Shown here: piece by piece, positions 48,110 through 59,284 of the stretch | How the letters are laid out: each line of letters starts with the position of its first letter | Position numbering within the stretch: the stretch's first letter is position 1 | NCBI GenBank assembly: GCA_022749755.1 | Contig: CM040451.1 | Location: 2,680,871 to 2,744,870, forward strand | DNA from: Azadirachta indica | Lineage: Eukaryota; Streptophyta; Magnoliopsida; Sapindales; Meliaceae | DNA length: 64,000 nucleotides | Direction: 5' to 3' | Position numbers and translations under genes: made by a program | Notes under the pieces: model-generated | What the model was told of the DNA's origin: nothing | The model's database searches: none | Seen by the model: the letters and a program-made list of their open reading frames with translations, nothing else

Positions 48110-48260
48110 GCAAAATAATATATATACATATATACGTTTATATTATATTACTTTCAATTTAGAGATAATCATTAGCCGTTTTTTATTAAAGTACGGAAAC
48201 TACATAGAAATTGTCTAAATATACAAGATTCTTTGGTATTCATTGTTATTGTCAAAAATC
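48110..48260. repeat. Local repeat family P, copy 1
   Basis: Shares TTTCAATTTAGAGATAATCA, ACGGAAACTACATAGAAATT and ATTCTTTGGTATTCATTGTT with the copies at 49380-49700, 53300-53560 and 55440-55770, all in the same orientation. Confidence 0.65.
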
Positions 48261-49049
48261 TATATTTATTTTTAATTTTATTTGAAATTAATAAAGTAGC
48301 AAACAGTAATTAATATTAGATAATAAAATATTAATAAAAAGTATAATTTTTTCATAAATAATTTTAAATGCAAAGTCGAATATTAAAATAGGAAAATTTT
48401 AACTCGTTGCCTAAATAAATTAAAAACATTTTGTGCATAGAAGTCAACCAACATTTACAAAATTTACGCTCTATTTAGGTTAAATTTTATTTATATATAA
48501 TATATACATATATGTGACCCTATTTTTTGACTTAATATTTAATCATCCCATAAACATTATCCTCTCTGATCTCTAAATCATCTCAATTTTAAAGTGAGAA
48601 ATATGAAGTTGAACAACAATGAACCATCACCTTGAACTGGTTTCTGTTGTATATAAAAATAATTCAAAACATTTACCTTCTTAAGAATTAAACACAAGGC
48701 CAAGAGAAGAGAAAAGACAAAGTCAATGGTTAATATATATATATATATATATTACATATTTTTTTTTTATAATTTCTAAATTGAGGTTAAAAATAAAGAA
48801 TATTTGTAAAAAAAAAAAAAAGATATCAGTAAAATTATTTTAAAATTATTACTAAAATATTAAAATTATTTTATATTGTTATTAACAACAGCAACAATAT
48901 TATAAGAAATTTTATAATATATATCCTAACTTTAGCAAATATCCCTAAATTTTTAGAATGTACTAAATATCCCATGAATTTTATAAAATCAAAAAATATA
49001 CCCTAAACTTAAGTTCTGTCAGTTTGACAATTTAGTCCCCAAAATGTAT

Positions 49050-49365
49050 AATCATTTTTGGCCAACAAAAATTAAGTCGCTGAAAAAGATATATAATAAC
49101 AATATAAAAATAAGGAATAAAAATAGAGAGAGTAAACACAAAATTTGTAATTTTTCGACATTAATTTTTTATGACAAGAATTAATTTTTGCTGATTCAGG
49201 AGGTATAAGACTTATTTAAAAACACAGGATGAATTGAAGAATTTGCAAGTAATTAACTATATATATATATATATATTGTAGTACTATATATATGCTACTT
49301 CAAATTATGTAATAACAGAATATTGAATGATTGTCAGACAATTATCTTACATAATCAAATTTATC
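49050..49365. repeat. Local repeat family Q, copy 1
   Basis: Shares AACACAAAATTTGTAATTTT, GAATTGAAGAATTTGCAAGT and TCAGACAATTATCTTACATA with 49690-50165, 56750-57120 and 57340-57975. Confidence 0.7.
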
Positions 49366-49379
49366 TCAATAAAAATTCA

Positions 49380-49700
49380 TTGAGAGATATGGTAGTTGGC
49401 TAATAAATTTTGGAGTTATATTTTCATATATGTTAATGTTTCATAAACTGGAATGGACACCTCATTTCATTAATTATTGCAAAATTAAATATATATTATA
49501 TTGCTTTCAATTTAGAGGTAATCATTAGATTTTTTTATTAGAAGTACTACGGAAACTACACGGAAATTGCTTAGGTATACAAAATTCTTTCGTATTCATT
49601 ATTATTGTCAAATTCTATATTCATTATTACATTACTATAATAATCATTCGTTTGACATCTATTATTTCAGGAATATTCCATAAATATCTTCGACATTAAT
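49380..49700. repeat. Local repeat family P, copy 2
   Basis: Nearly collinear over 320 bases with 55440-55770. Shared blocks include TAATAAATTTTGGAG, TTTCATTAATTATTGCAAAA, GAAATTGCTTAGGTATACAA and TTTCAGGAATATTCC. It is bracketed by two Q copies. Confidence 0.8.
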
Positions 49701-50165
49701 TTTTGATGACAACAATTAACTTTTGATGATTCTCCAAGACTTATTCAAAAACACGGAAGGAATTGAAGAATTTACAAGTAATAAACTTTATATATTGTAA
49801 TATAATATATTGTACTTCAAATTATCTAACAACAGAATCTTGAATGATCCGCAGACTGTTATCTTAGATAATCAAATTAATTAATCTTACATTAACCGAC
49901 CTGCGGGATACAATTATTTAATAAATCTTGCTTAATTAAATCAATTAATTATCAAGCTCTTTAAGTAGGAGAGGATACTTGTTATTGGTTAATATGGAGC
50001 TCAATTATTGCAAATAGATAAGCATAAAATGAATTCCTATTAAATAATAATTTGGCATACTTTTAATATTTGAATAAATATTTTCCAAGCATTGCCACAA
50101 GACTACAATGATGTGAAAAAAATTAAAGAAAAAATACAAGTAGAAAAGTTAATAAAATTGAATCT
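49690..50165. repeat. Local repeat family Q, copy 2
   Basis: Includes the full form of the Q block: TTATCTTAGATAATCAAATT, AACCGACCTGCGGGATACAA, TATCAAGCTCTTTAAGTAGG, AGAGGATACTTGTTATTGGT and a tail TTTTCCAAGCATTGCC. Copies at 56.75 and 57.34 kb follow the same order. Confidence 0.8.
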
Positions 50166-50169
50166 ATTA

Positions 50170-52260
50170 TATAAATTTAGTAATATTATTTATGTATTAT
50201 TTTTATTCCACTTTTAAGTCCTTTCTTTCTATTCAGTTATAGTGTTGGAGGTTTGATACAAAGTGTTTGAGGTTTGATGGCTTTAGAAAAATACAAAGAA
50301 AATGAGAATTTTCAAAGGGTGGTATGTAAATCTAGAAGAAAAAAAAGAACAACTATCTATCCTTGTTTTCAACAAGAATCTACTTGATTGTATCTCTATT
50401 TTCAAGTTATATTTGTAAGTTGATTTTTATTTCTTTTATCTTCAGGCTGTTCTTTGTTTACCTTTTAAACTCTTTAATCAACAAAAAAAAATTTATTATT
50501 ACTTTGGTTGAAAAAGTTGTAGTCTATTTTAAAAAATTGGTAAAATTTATTTTTTAATTAAATAAATATTTAATTGCAGTAGAATAAGGGAAAGATCAAA
50601 TAAAATTTATATAGAATATTTGATAGAGAAGCTATAGATTAGCAAAATTGAATTACATCAAACTTAATGAAATAAGACATTCTAAATTCCATTAAAAAGA
50701 GATCTGATAAATTTATATTTAAATACCGTAAATTAGAAGTGGTGATTTTTTTAGTGTAAAGTATGAATAGCATTAAAATGTAAATAAATTTAAATATATA
50801 AATTTGAATTATTATTTATTTTTGATTTATCATGTCCAAATATAAATATGTGAAAATTACTAATTTTAATTATCATATCTTCAATAAATTCTCTAATTTG
50901 AATGTACTATTCTTTGTTTTATTTTTTTTTCCCTTAAGGCCCTCTTTGTCCCCCTTTATTTTCCTCGTTGTCTTTAGGTTTTCTTTATTAATAAATTTTT
51001 ATGCAATTAGGCATGCTAAAAAAAGAAAAAATTTGAGCATCGTAGATTTTGAGTAAAATAAAAACATTTTATTTCTATCAAAAAAATATATAGGTATTAG
51101 TAAAATTATAAATACATAAAATTATTTGGATTTCAAATACAAAATTTAACCTAATTTTATTTAGATATAATTATCAAATTTTAGGTACTAAATTTAAAAA
51201 TATATATTTTAAAATATCTAAATTACTTAAACTAAATTATATTCATACTTCACATTAGAAATAAACAGAAACTACATCAGTCAATTAGGTGTAAATTTTC
51301 TTCTTTTCTATCTTCCTCCTGGTCTTATCTTGTAAAATTAATCTTGTAAATGAATAAGAATCCATTTCAAACTAATTTCTTTTGCACGTTGCCTTTATAT
51401 ATGGAAAGTCAAGTTATTTATCTATACAATGTTTTGGAAACTAGAATTGAGTTATACAAATGACCAATATATAAACTGTTAGCTGCTTCTTATTGTTTAT
51501 TTTTCAATGAAGCTATTGGCATTAATTGAAGCATTACAATTTTAAAGTTGTAGGGTGAAATTACTTGATGTCAACTATAAGAGAAAAAATAAGTACTTTC
51601 TATTAACAATTGGTGTTTATGCCAAACAATTTCATTGAGAATTCAAAGTATAGAAAAAGTGCCACAATTTTCTTAATACAAAATGTTTTTTTTATTATGA
51701 AATTTAAAGAAATAAAAATTACACCTAATTAACGTGCTTAATCAACTTTATCTTTCAAAACCCACCTTTGTAGTATAATCCTATTTATGTTTTATTTGAT
51801 CGATTGTCTTATGTGTGTGTGGACACGCTCACATGTGTGTGTACGTGTATTTGGTAAAAAGTATGTATAACAAATTGAACGTATAATATTTGATTAATAG
51901 TTAATAGAAAAAGAATAATACGTGAATAAATTTATAATAATATATGAACTATCTATAGACTTGTCAAATATATATTCTCAAAATTCGCATATAAAATCAA
52001 ATTAGAAAATTAAAAAAAAAAAAAAGAAAAATAGAGAAGCATTGCAAGAGAGATGGAAGGACAATCAGCACACATTATTGACTTTATTTGGAGAAACCAC
52101 AAATGACTTACAATCTGCCCATGAAATGATAGAAAGCAAACCAAAGCAAGCATAGAAAGCACACCATGCATATATAAGAATAAAATACATTATGGAAAAA
52201 CCTAACCCTAAACAGACCAAGGCAAAGCGAGCACACGGGTAGACTTTTTCATTGACGTCA
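50170..52260. other. AT-rich intergenic region
   Basis: No gene recognised. 52040-52260 is less AT-rich and is probably the 3' UTR and 3' flank of the minus-strand tandem-repeat gene that follows. Confidence 0.4.
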
Positions 52261-52309
52261 CTTTCAGCTGTAAAAACATTCTTGTAACAAAGTCGTTACT
52301 AATTCACGA

Positions 52310-52642
52310 CTATCGATGGGTCTGCCGTGTAGACGGCAGATCACCAATGGTAGGGAATTGAGGAGGGTGACTGCCCTCTGCCATCGACAGTCCATGGGTC
52401 TGCTGAGTAGACGGCAGATGACTAACGGTAGGAAATTGAGGAGGGTGACTGCCCTCTGCCATCGACAGTCCATGGTTCTGCTGAGTAGACGGCAGATAAA
52501 CAACGGTACGAAATTGAGGAAGGTGACTGCCCTCTGCCATCGACTGTCCATGGGTCTGCTGAGCAGATGGCAGCTGAGGCACGTTTGCTTCCATTGATAA
52601 TTTTTTCCTACGACTGCTTTTGCTAATATTTGTAGAGTCCAT
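52310..52642 (-). CDS. Unrecognised 110-aa protein made of 26-residue tandem repeats
   Basis: The ATG frame on the minus strand starts MDSTNISKSSRRKKLSMEAN, a basic Ser-rich N terminus with no signal peptide. It then contains three full 26-residue units plus a partial leading one. The unit reads HGLSMAEGSHPPQFPTVSHL and PSTQQT, rich in Pro, Gln, Ser and His, and ends HR-stop. I recognise no family. A TATAAATA box lies about 92-100 bases before the ATG, which supports a transcribed gene. Because the 78-base DNA unit is a multiple of three, two other frames (minus 52650-52264 and plus 52316-52597) are also open over the array, so openness alone does not prove coding. The ATG frame is preferred for its start codon and promoter distance. 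It could be an orphan gene, a nuclear or disordered protein (basic RRKK), or transcribed minisatellite DNA. Confidence 0.5.
   Translation of the reverse strand: MDSTNISKSSRRKKLSMEANVPQLPSAQQTHGQSMAEGSHLPQFRTVVYLPSTQQNHGLSMAEGSHPPQFPTVSHLPSTQQTHGLSMAEGSHPPQFPTIGDLPSTRQTHR
52316..52580. repeat. 78-bp minisatellite, about 3.4 units
   Basis: The unit begins TCTGCTGAGTAGACGGCAGA and contains GGGTGACTGCCCTCTGCCAT and CGACAGTCCATGG. Units differ by few substitutions and no length changes. It is GC-richer than anything nearby, and each unit carries a small imperfect palindrome (TCTGCCGTGTAGACGGCAGA). Confidence 0.92.
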
Positions 52643-52733
52643 CCCCCCACACTGATTCTTTTTTCCTTCTTTTTTGTCTTTCTCCTTATTAGCTTGTTAA
52701 TGGAAGTGGTGATTAGGGTGAAGGACCTTCATA

Positions 52734-52741
52734 TATTTATA
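52734..52741 (-). promoter_or_regulatory. TATA box upstream of the tandem-repeat gene
   Basis: The minus strand reads CTCCTATAAATATATG. The spacing to the ATG at 52642 leaves a leader of about 60-70 bases, usual for plant genes. Confidence 0.55.
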
Positions 52742-53299
52742 GGAGAGAAACTGGAATTCACTTAACTGAGAAATGTTAACAAATGCAATTGATTCAAACT
52801 TCTGCATGAATAATGGCAACTTGTCGGTCATCGTCGAAATAAAATAAGAATGTAACCTTCATTTTCATTTTTTGTATTAGTCTATGTTAATGACAGAACA
52901 AGAGTAATGTTTATATAGTTTTGGAAATATTAATTTCAATATTTGGCCTCCAACTACCAAAATCATATGAATACACACACACACACACGCACGCACACTA
53001 CCAGATTCGATTCTAATCAATGGTTAATTGTCAGAAAGTAAAGAAAAGTTCATCCCCAAATGTCATAAGGAAAGGAAAAAGTTCATTTCCTCTGTAATTA
53101 ATTTAATTCATACGTCAAAAGTAAGAGTAATCAATTAATTATTAAGTTTCCTTACAATAAATTAGCATTGAAATATCATGAACAAATTGCATGTAGAATT
53201 TCAAGGACCAAAACCTTTTTACAGTACACACATCACCTCCTCTCCAGCAGTTAAAAACTTTATTTCAAAATCTTTAATTTAATTATAAGATAAATTTCA

Positions 53300-53437
53300 T
53301 CGACAGTTATAGTAGTAGTTGGAAAATTTGTGGAATTATTCGTACTTGTTAGTTAATGTTTCAGAAACTATATAATCGATACTTCAGTTCATTAATCATT
53401 AGGTGTTTTTTATTAGAAGTATGGAAACTTCATGGAA

Positions 53438-53493
<56 letters not shown>

Positions 53494-53560
53494 AGATTCT
53501 TTCATATTCATTGTTCTGGTCAAAGTCCATATTTATATTTTTTATTGATAACTAAAACCT
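53300..53560. repeat. Local repeat family P, copy 3, split by a microsatellite
   Basis: It matches the P blocks (GTTAATGTTTCAGAAACTAT, TTTTTTATTAGAAGTATGGA, GATTCTTTCATATTCATTGT). The (CA)n(TA)n tract at 53441-53493 sits exactly where the other copies read GAAATTGCTTAGGTATACAA, so the microsatellite replaced or grew within the unit. Confidence 0.65.
53441..53493. repeat. (AC)n(TA)n compound microsatellite
   Basis: About 19 AC units followed by TA units. Confidence 0.95.
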
Positions 53561-53741
53561 TGATCCCTTTTCATAATTTTGTTGGGATTATAACATTCTA
53601 ATTTGATGTTAAAACAATGACAGAGAAAAAGTGAACATAATTTGAAGCACAAAATTTTTGGAACATAAATTTTTATTGTGAATAAAATAAAAGAGAATTA
53701 GAGTTTTGAAACTCCTTCGTATAGTAGTTACTGTAAAATTA

Positions 53742-53781
<40 letters not shown>
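53742..53781. repeat. (TA)n(TG)n compound microsatellite
   Basis: About ten TA units followed by about ten TG units. Confidence 0.95.
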
Positions 53782-54299
53782 ATTGTTTTAAGAAAAATTG
53801 TCTCTTCACCTATGCAATCCGTTTTCTTGTCAAAGGCGGCGGCGAAGCTTACAAGCCCATAAAGAGGGATTCTGTCTAGCTTTGTGAAAAGTTAAAAAAA
53901 AAAGACCTTTTTTCCTCGATTATTATGACTCCATCATCTAATGAATCTTTCTCTTTCTATCATAACTCTTAACATATATGTAAAAATAATTATATATTTT
54001 ATTCAGCCCAGAAGACAAAAAAATTGTCTGATATGGTATTGTCCAGTAAAGTAGAAAAGCTTCGATCGCGGTGTATTTCCAAAACAACTGAACTTTTATA
54101 TCAATTAAAAATGATTATTTTTAATCATACATGTATTTTGATGAACAAAATATTGCCCAACAAAAACATATATAAAACAAAAAAAACATATATGCATAAA
54201 TAAATTTAAAATCTGTTCTGCCACCATTCAAATCAAAATAAAGAATTTATTAATTTATTTCTTTTATCTATTAAACAATTCTATCAATTTTAACAGAAG

Positions 54300-54570
54300 A
54301 CAAAGAGCAAGCAATGTGGCCCTGATACCAGTGTAGTATAAATTAAATAGATATTGTGTAGAAGTGTACATTTAATCGAATTCCACCTGCGACCACAAAT
54401 TGCTCTACAGCCTTTTACCGAGTGGTTGAAAATTAGAAAACAGGAAATTCCATTCAATTCAAAATACAAGAACCCTCTCTAATTTTCATTTTCTGTATTT
54501 TCCGTCTTTTTCGAATTGTGTCAGGTGGGATATATAGGCATCCTTTATATGGTGTTAAGAAAATAAAGAA
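54300..54570 (-). mobile_element. LTR end plus primer-binding site of a minus-strand LTR element
   Basis: On the minus strand, TGGTATCAGGGCC (54330-54318) is a near match to the initiator-Met tRNA primer site. Just before it the sequence ends TTTATACTACA, as an LTR would. Further upstream there is a TATAAAGG box (54549-54542), then AGAGGGTTCTTGTATTTTG, the look of an LTR promoter and leader. Downstream I find no gag, so this is a truncated copy or a TRIM-like non-coding element. The outer LTR border is not determined. Confidence 0.55.
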
Positions 54571-54599
54571 TTTTCTTTTTATTAGAATTAGAATAATAA

Positions 54600-54790
54600 T
54601 TTTATCAAAATTCAAATTTTTAAAAAACTATTGTTCAAACGATAATATTAATGATATCATTACGTAAGGTATTCAACAAAAATCTTAATGATATTTATAG
54701 TAATTTAAATGGACGATGTTACACACTAGTCAATAGCATAATAGTAGATGATTGCTATCAACAATTTATTAACCTAGCTGTCAAAATTTT
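54600..54790. repeat. Half-copy related to the 38.5-39.2 kb hairpin element
   Basis: AAGGTATTCAACAAAAATCT and TAATGATATTTATAGTA match AAAGTGTTCAACAAAAATTT and TAATATCTATGGTGA at 38937-38970. ACTAGTCAATAGCATAATAG and CAACAATTTATTAA follow in the same order. Confidence 0.5.
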
Positions 54791-55439
54791 TAAATTTCAT
54801 ATTTGCTGATATCAACAATATTTTCTACATCATAACCACATATACATACATTAATAATCAATTACGATATAATAATAAAATTATAAGTTTTATTCAAACA
54901 GATAACATAAACTAATAAACTGAGACTTTTTTGGATATTTTTATAAATAATGAAACTTATTATTAGACTATTAAGCCAAACCTTAAAGATTAAAATATCC
55001 TTTATCCTAATTAATAATTGTCTATAATAAGTAATAATCATATAGATAATTTCCAATAATATTTATTACAATAAATATAATTCAGTTATCTAAGTAACTT
55101 CAACTAATATTTCTTATAACAAATATTACCCCTTTTAATTGGACTAAATTTTGGGTTAACGCTTTACGAGTGTTCTGTTGGACCTACCACATGTCTAACA
55201 GATCTTTTGGAAAAGGATTTGGTCAATCAATAATTGTCTTTGGGTGTTATGAAAAGACAAGTTTTGTATTCATGCATGTGTATTTTTAGTATTACGTACT
55301 GCATTTTATTAAGTACTTGAAATTTCAGAATAAATATTATAAGTATTCTCAGTTGAATATGTGTTGTTCATATAATATATTATATATGTATACAAGTCAT
55401 ATAATATATAGTTAATTCTTAATTTGAAAAGATAAATTC

Positions 55440-55770
55440 ATTGAGAGCTATGGTAGTGGGCCAATAAATTTTGGAGCCATATTTTCATATATGCTAATGT
55501 TTCATAAACTAGAATGGATATCTCATTTCATTAATTATTGCAAAATTAAATATATATTATATTGCTTTCAATTTAGAGGTAATCACTGGATGTTTTTTAC
55601 TAGAATTACTAAGGAAATTACATAGAAATTGCTTAGGTATACAAAATTCTTTCGTATTCATTATTATTGTCAAATTATATATTTATTATTAAATTATTGT
55701 ATTAATCATTCATTAAACATATATTGTTTCAGGAATATTCCTTAAATATCTTCTCAAGTAGATGATTCTC
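55440..55770. repeat. Local repeat family P, copy 4
   Basis: Collinear with 49380-49700 over the whole length with scattered differences. It ends TTTCAGGAATATTCCTTAAA. Confidence 0.8.
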
Positions 55771-56137
55771 CCCATTAACCGAACTGAAACGCAACTTAAG
55801 GATGGAATCAAATCTCAGTTAGTCCCTTTCTTTACGGATATAATATTTTTTAATACTTTGTTTCCAAGTACAAGTTATTAAAAAAAAAAAAAAAAAAAAG
55901 GAAGGGCTAAAATTTGGCACCTGAGTTTCAGATGTGAACTACATCTAGCTATCATCTATGCATGTGCAATAATTTGTTCCTCACCATTACTTGGGATTCC
56001 AGATTCAGAAGTTGTAATCCTTTTTACACATTAGATTAGAGATTAATTAAGTGAAAGTAAATATTTATTAGTTTACTGGATCAAGTAAAAGTGAATGTTT
56101 GGCAAATGTGTTTACTGAACAAATCATAAAATATTAC

Positions 56138-56273
56138 CTCGAGCGTTATGATCAAATTCAGAAAACTCTTATTTGCCCCAATTATACGTCTAAGAAGGCC
56201 TACCCAGGTTGTCTCAATATCCTTCATAACATCAAATAATTCAATAATAGAATTTCGATTTTCCAAAAGAAGG
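56138..56273 (-). other. Orphan exon-like segment
   Basis: On the minus strand a pyrimidine-rich acceptor (TTTTTTTCGTCAG) precedes 45 open codons (LLLENRNSIIELFDVMKDIE, then TTWVGLLRRIIGANKSFLNL and IITLE). These end at a good donor (CTCGAG|GTAATA). The codon and amino-acid mix looks like real protein rather than AT-rich noise. I do not recognise the family and found no joining exon nearby, so it may be a scrap of a gene captured or broken by repeats. Confidence 0.35.
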
Positions 56274-56453
56274 CTGACGAAAAAAATAACAGGAGGAGAA
56301 ATTTAGTCTTTTTGCTTTCCTGTAGAAAATCAATTGGTGTCTGTTTTTCATGAGCTCCCTCAATATAACAGCTCGTCAAATTTGAAAGCAATATTTCATT
56401 TCGTTGCAGTAAAATGTTTCAATTTAGAGATGATATTAGATGTATTTTACTAG

Positions 56454-56519
56454 CAAAAAATAAACTACGTTGGAGTTACTGCAGATGCTGCTGGAGCTAA
56501 TTTTCGTGCTGCTCTACAT
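56454..56519 (+). other. Orphan exon-like segment on the plus strand
   Basis: Between TTTTACTAG and GTAAAG there are 22 open codons reading QKINYVGVTADAAGANFRAA then LH. It is Ala/Gly-rich and unlike the AT-driven translation around it. The family is unknown, and no partner exon is found on the same strand. Confidence 0.3.
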
Positions 56520-56749
56520 GTAAAGAATTTTACAATATAATTCACTTCCCTTTTTGTCATTTGGTTGAAGGACTAAATTAAATTAGTTGAATAAAAATAT
56601 TAAAGGACATGAATCACATGATTGAGTGAAATTATGAAACAAAATTATTAATTTTTCGATAGAATCAAATAAGGTGATTAAAGTTGATGGTATATGTGTG
56701 TAACTTAAGAAAAGGGTAAATCGGGTTTAAAACTTTTTCTTGAATAAAT

Positions 56750-57120
56750 AATTTAAAAGAAATAACAATATAAAAATAAGGAGTAAAAGTAGAGAGAGCA
56801 AACACAAAATTTATAACTTTTCAACATTAATTTTATTATGACAACAATTAATTTTTTATGATTCTCCAAGCATATATAAGACTTATTCAAAAACACATAA
56901 TGAATTGAAGAATTTACAAATAATAAACTATATATTTTAATATTATATATTGTAAATCCAATTATCTAACAAGATAATCTTGCATGATTAGCAGACAATT
57001 ATCTTAGATAATCAAATTAATTAATCTTACGTTAACCGACCGGCAGGATATAATTGTTAATAAATTTTACATAATTAAATTAATTATCAAGCTCTTCAAG
57101 TAGGAGAGGATACATACGTA
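56750..57120. repeat. Local repeat family Q, copy 3
   Basis: Matches 49690-50165 in order, including AACCGACCGGCAGGATATAA and TCAAGCTCTTCAAGTAGGAG. Confidence 0.75.
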
Positions 57121-57339
57121 AACATATGCTCGTTTGGGCTCTTTATACATTATTGATCTTGTATAATCAATGTATTCAAACAGAGTAGTGTGTTAAGATT
57201 TTGAAGTAATATCTATATATAAATATATATATATACACACACACACACATACTGTTTAGAGTTAAAAAGTCACCACTAAAAAAATTAATAATTTTTTTTT
57301 GACAAAATATTTTTGATTGCATTAAATTATCGACGCTAA

Positions 57340-57975
57340 AAAGATCATTTTCGACCAACAAAAATTAAGTTATAAAAAAAAGAAATGTAATAATAATATC
57401 AAAATAAGGAGTAAAAGTAGGGAGAATAAATGCAAAACTTGTAATTTTTCCACATTAATTTTTTATGATTAAGGAGGTATAATATTTATTCAAAAACATA
57501 GAATGAATTGAAGAATTCACAAGTTATAAATTATATATATTGTGATATTATATATTGTAATTCAAATTATCTAATAAGAGAATCTTGAATGATTAGCAGA
57601 CAAATCTTACATAATCAAATTAATTAATCTCATCTTAATTATCAAGCTAAGTAGGAGAAGATACTTGTTATTGGTTAACATAGAGCTAAATTATTGCAAA
57701 TAGATAAGAATAGAATAAATTCTTATTTGTAGTAACTAGGAATATTCTATTCTATCCTCTGACTTTTAAGAATGGTATAAGTGATATTGTATAATTGAAA
57801 TTTCTCTGTTTTTTAAAAAAAAAAATTACGTAACGATAAAAAATTATTAAATTTATTATATTGGAATAAACATTTTCCAAGCATTCCTTTGAGACTTCAT
57901 CGATGTGAAAAAAGTTATAGGAAAAATAGAAATAGAAAAGTTAAATAAAATTGAATCTAACACATAAATTTAGTA
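57340..57975. repeat. Local repeat family Q, copy 4
   Basis: The longest copy. It runs from ACCAACAAAAATTAAGTTAT to TAAATTTAGTAATATTATGG and includes the AAGTAGGAGAAGATACTTGT and TTTTCCAAGCATTCC blocks. It lacks the AACCGACC block of copies 2 and 3. Confidence 0.75.
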
Positions 57976-57979
57976 ATAT

Positions 57980-59040
57980 TATGGATAATTTTTAACTTTA
58001 TCCACGTATTTATTGATAATTTTCACAAATAATCTTAATTTTTAAAAAAAAATTAAAATACCTCTTTTAACAGTACATCATCCTTAAAGATAATAAAAAA
58101 TGACAAAATGACATATTTACTTTTACGGTAATTAATATTATATATGCAAAGACAAAATAACCTTATATAATAAAAAGACAAAAATAACCTTATATATATT
58201 GTGTGATGTATATTTTGTTAGAAAAAAAATATTTATATACATAATTAAATTAAAATAATCTCTTAAAAAGAAAGAAAACCTAAAAGATTAATTAATTAAA
58301 TAGAATGAATAATTTTATTAATATGGCATGAAGCAGTTTCTAGAATAATTCATTAAGAAGCGAAATTTCAGAACAAATATTGTACGAGAAAATAATAATT
58401 TTCTCATTGATTTTTTACTTACAACAGTAATTATTGTTTTTTCTCCCTTTTACAGATAATATTTTCTTTTAACTCTCAAATGAATACTGCCCTACTACTT
58501 CTATTTGCGAGGCTCACATGCCTCGCATTCTTTCTTTCTTTTTGTTTTTTTTCGTCATTTTCTTTTTGTACCTACCAATCATTAAATGTAAGAAAAATAA
58601 AAATTAAAAAAAATGATGTGTCACAATTTTGGACGCTGATGTAAATATCTGATTGTTTTATTTTAATTAACGAAGTTGCGGTAGTTAAAAATAAAATATT
58701 ACTAATACTTTTAAAAAATAATAAATAAAATATTTTGTAAAAAAATTATTTCATAAAATCTTTTTCCTTTCTCTCTCATAGTTATAGTAATCAATTTTGC
58801 CGTTTTAAAAAAATAAATTTTCAAAAAATAAAAAATTTAAAAAATAAATTTGAAATAATTTTCCTTTCTCTCGTATATTTTTATAGTAATTAATTTCTTT
58901 TTTTAAGAAAAAAGAAAATAAATTTTCAAAAAAAATCTCTACAACTAAATTTCAGATCTTCGTTCTTTCTCTCCCATTCTTATGATAATCAATTTCACTT
59001 TTTTTAAAACAAATCTAAAAGAATTAAAAGTTAAAAAGGA
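57980..59040. other. AT-rich intergenic sequence
   Basis: No gene recognised. 58740-58990 contains three diverged repeats of a TTTTCCTTTCTCTC ... ATAGTAATCAATTT block, a minor tandem repeat of about 100 bases. Confidence 0.4.
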
Positions 59041-59047
59041 ATCCGTT

Positions 59048-59103
59048 CCCATACATACATACATAGATACATACATACATACATAGATACATACATACAT
59101 ATA
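59048..59103. repeat. (CATA)n microsatellite with phased GATA interruptions
   Basis: Tetranucleotide array of about 14 units with GATA replacing CATA at regular places. Confidence 0.95.
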
Positions 59104-59284
59104 CTATAATTTTATGAAATATGTACATTAATTATAAGATTTAATCGTTAAAAGTGTATAAATTCAACAGACTGCAAATGAGAGTAAAATATTTATAATT
59201 TGATGGGGTTGTTAATCTGTTCTCATATACATATATAATTCAAAATAATCTAATATGGACGACCAACTAAACATACTAATAATT

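Noticed and set aside
52264..52650. Second minus-strand frame over the 78-bp repeat, 128 codons
   Set aside because: Needs a GTG start and is open mainly because the repeat unit is a multiple of three. The ATG frame is preferred, though this is not proven.
54400..54440. ACCGAGTGGTTGAAAA as a tRNA or SINE A box
   Set aside because: It lies within the minus-strand LTR, with no B box or cloverleaf; a chance match.
55880..55899. Run of about 20 A as a retroposed poly-A tail
   Set aside because: No processed-gene or SINE sequence upstream of it and no target duplication visible.
59048..59103. CATA/GATA array as a telomere or CRISPR-like array
   Set aside because: It is a simple tetranucleotide microsatellite with no spacers and no plant telomere motif (TTTAGGG).
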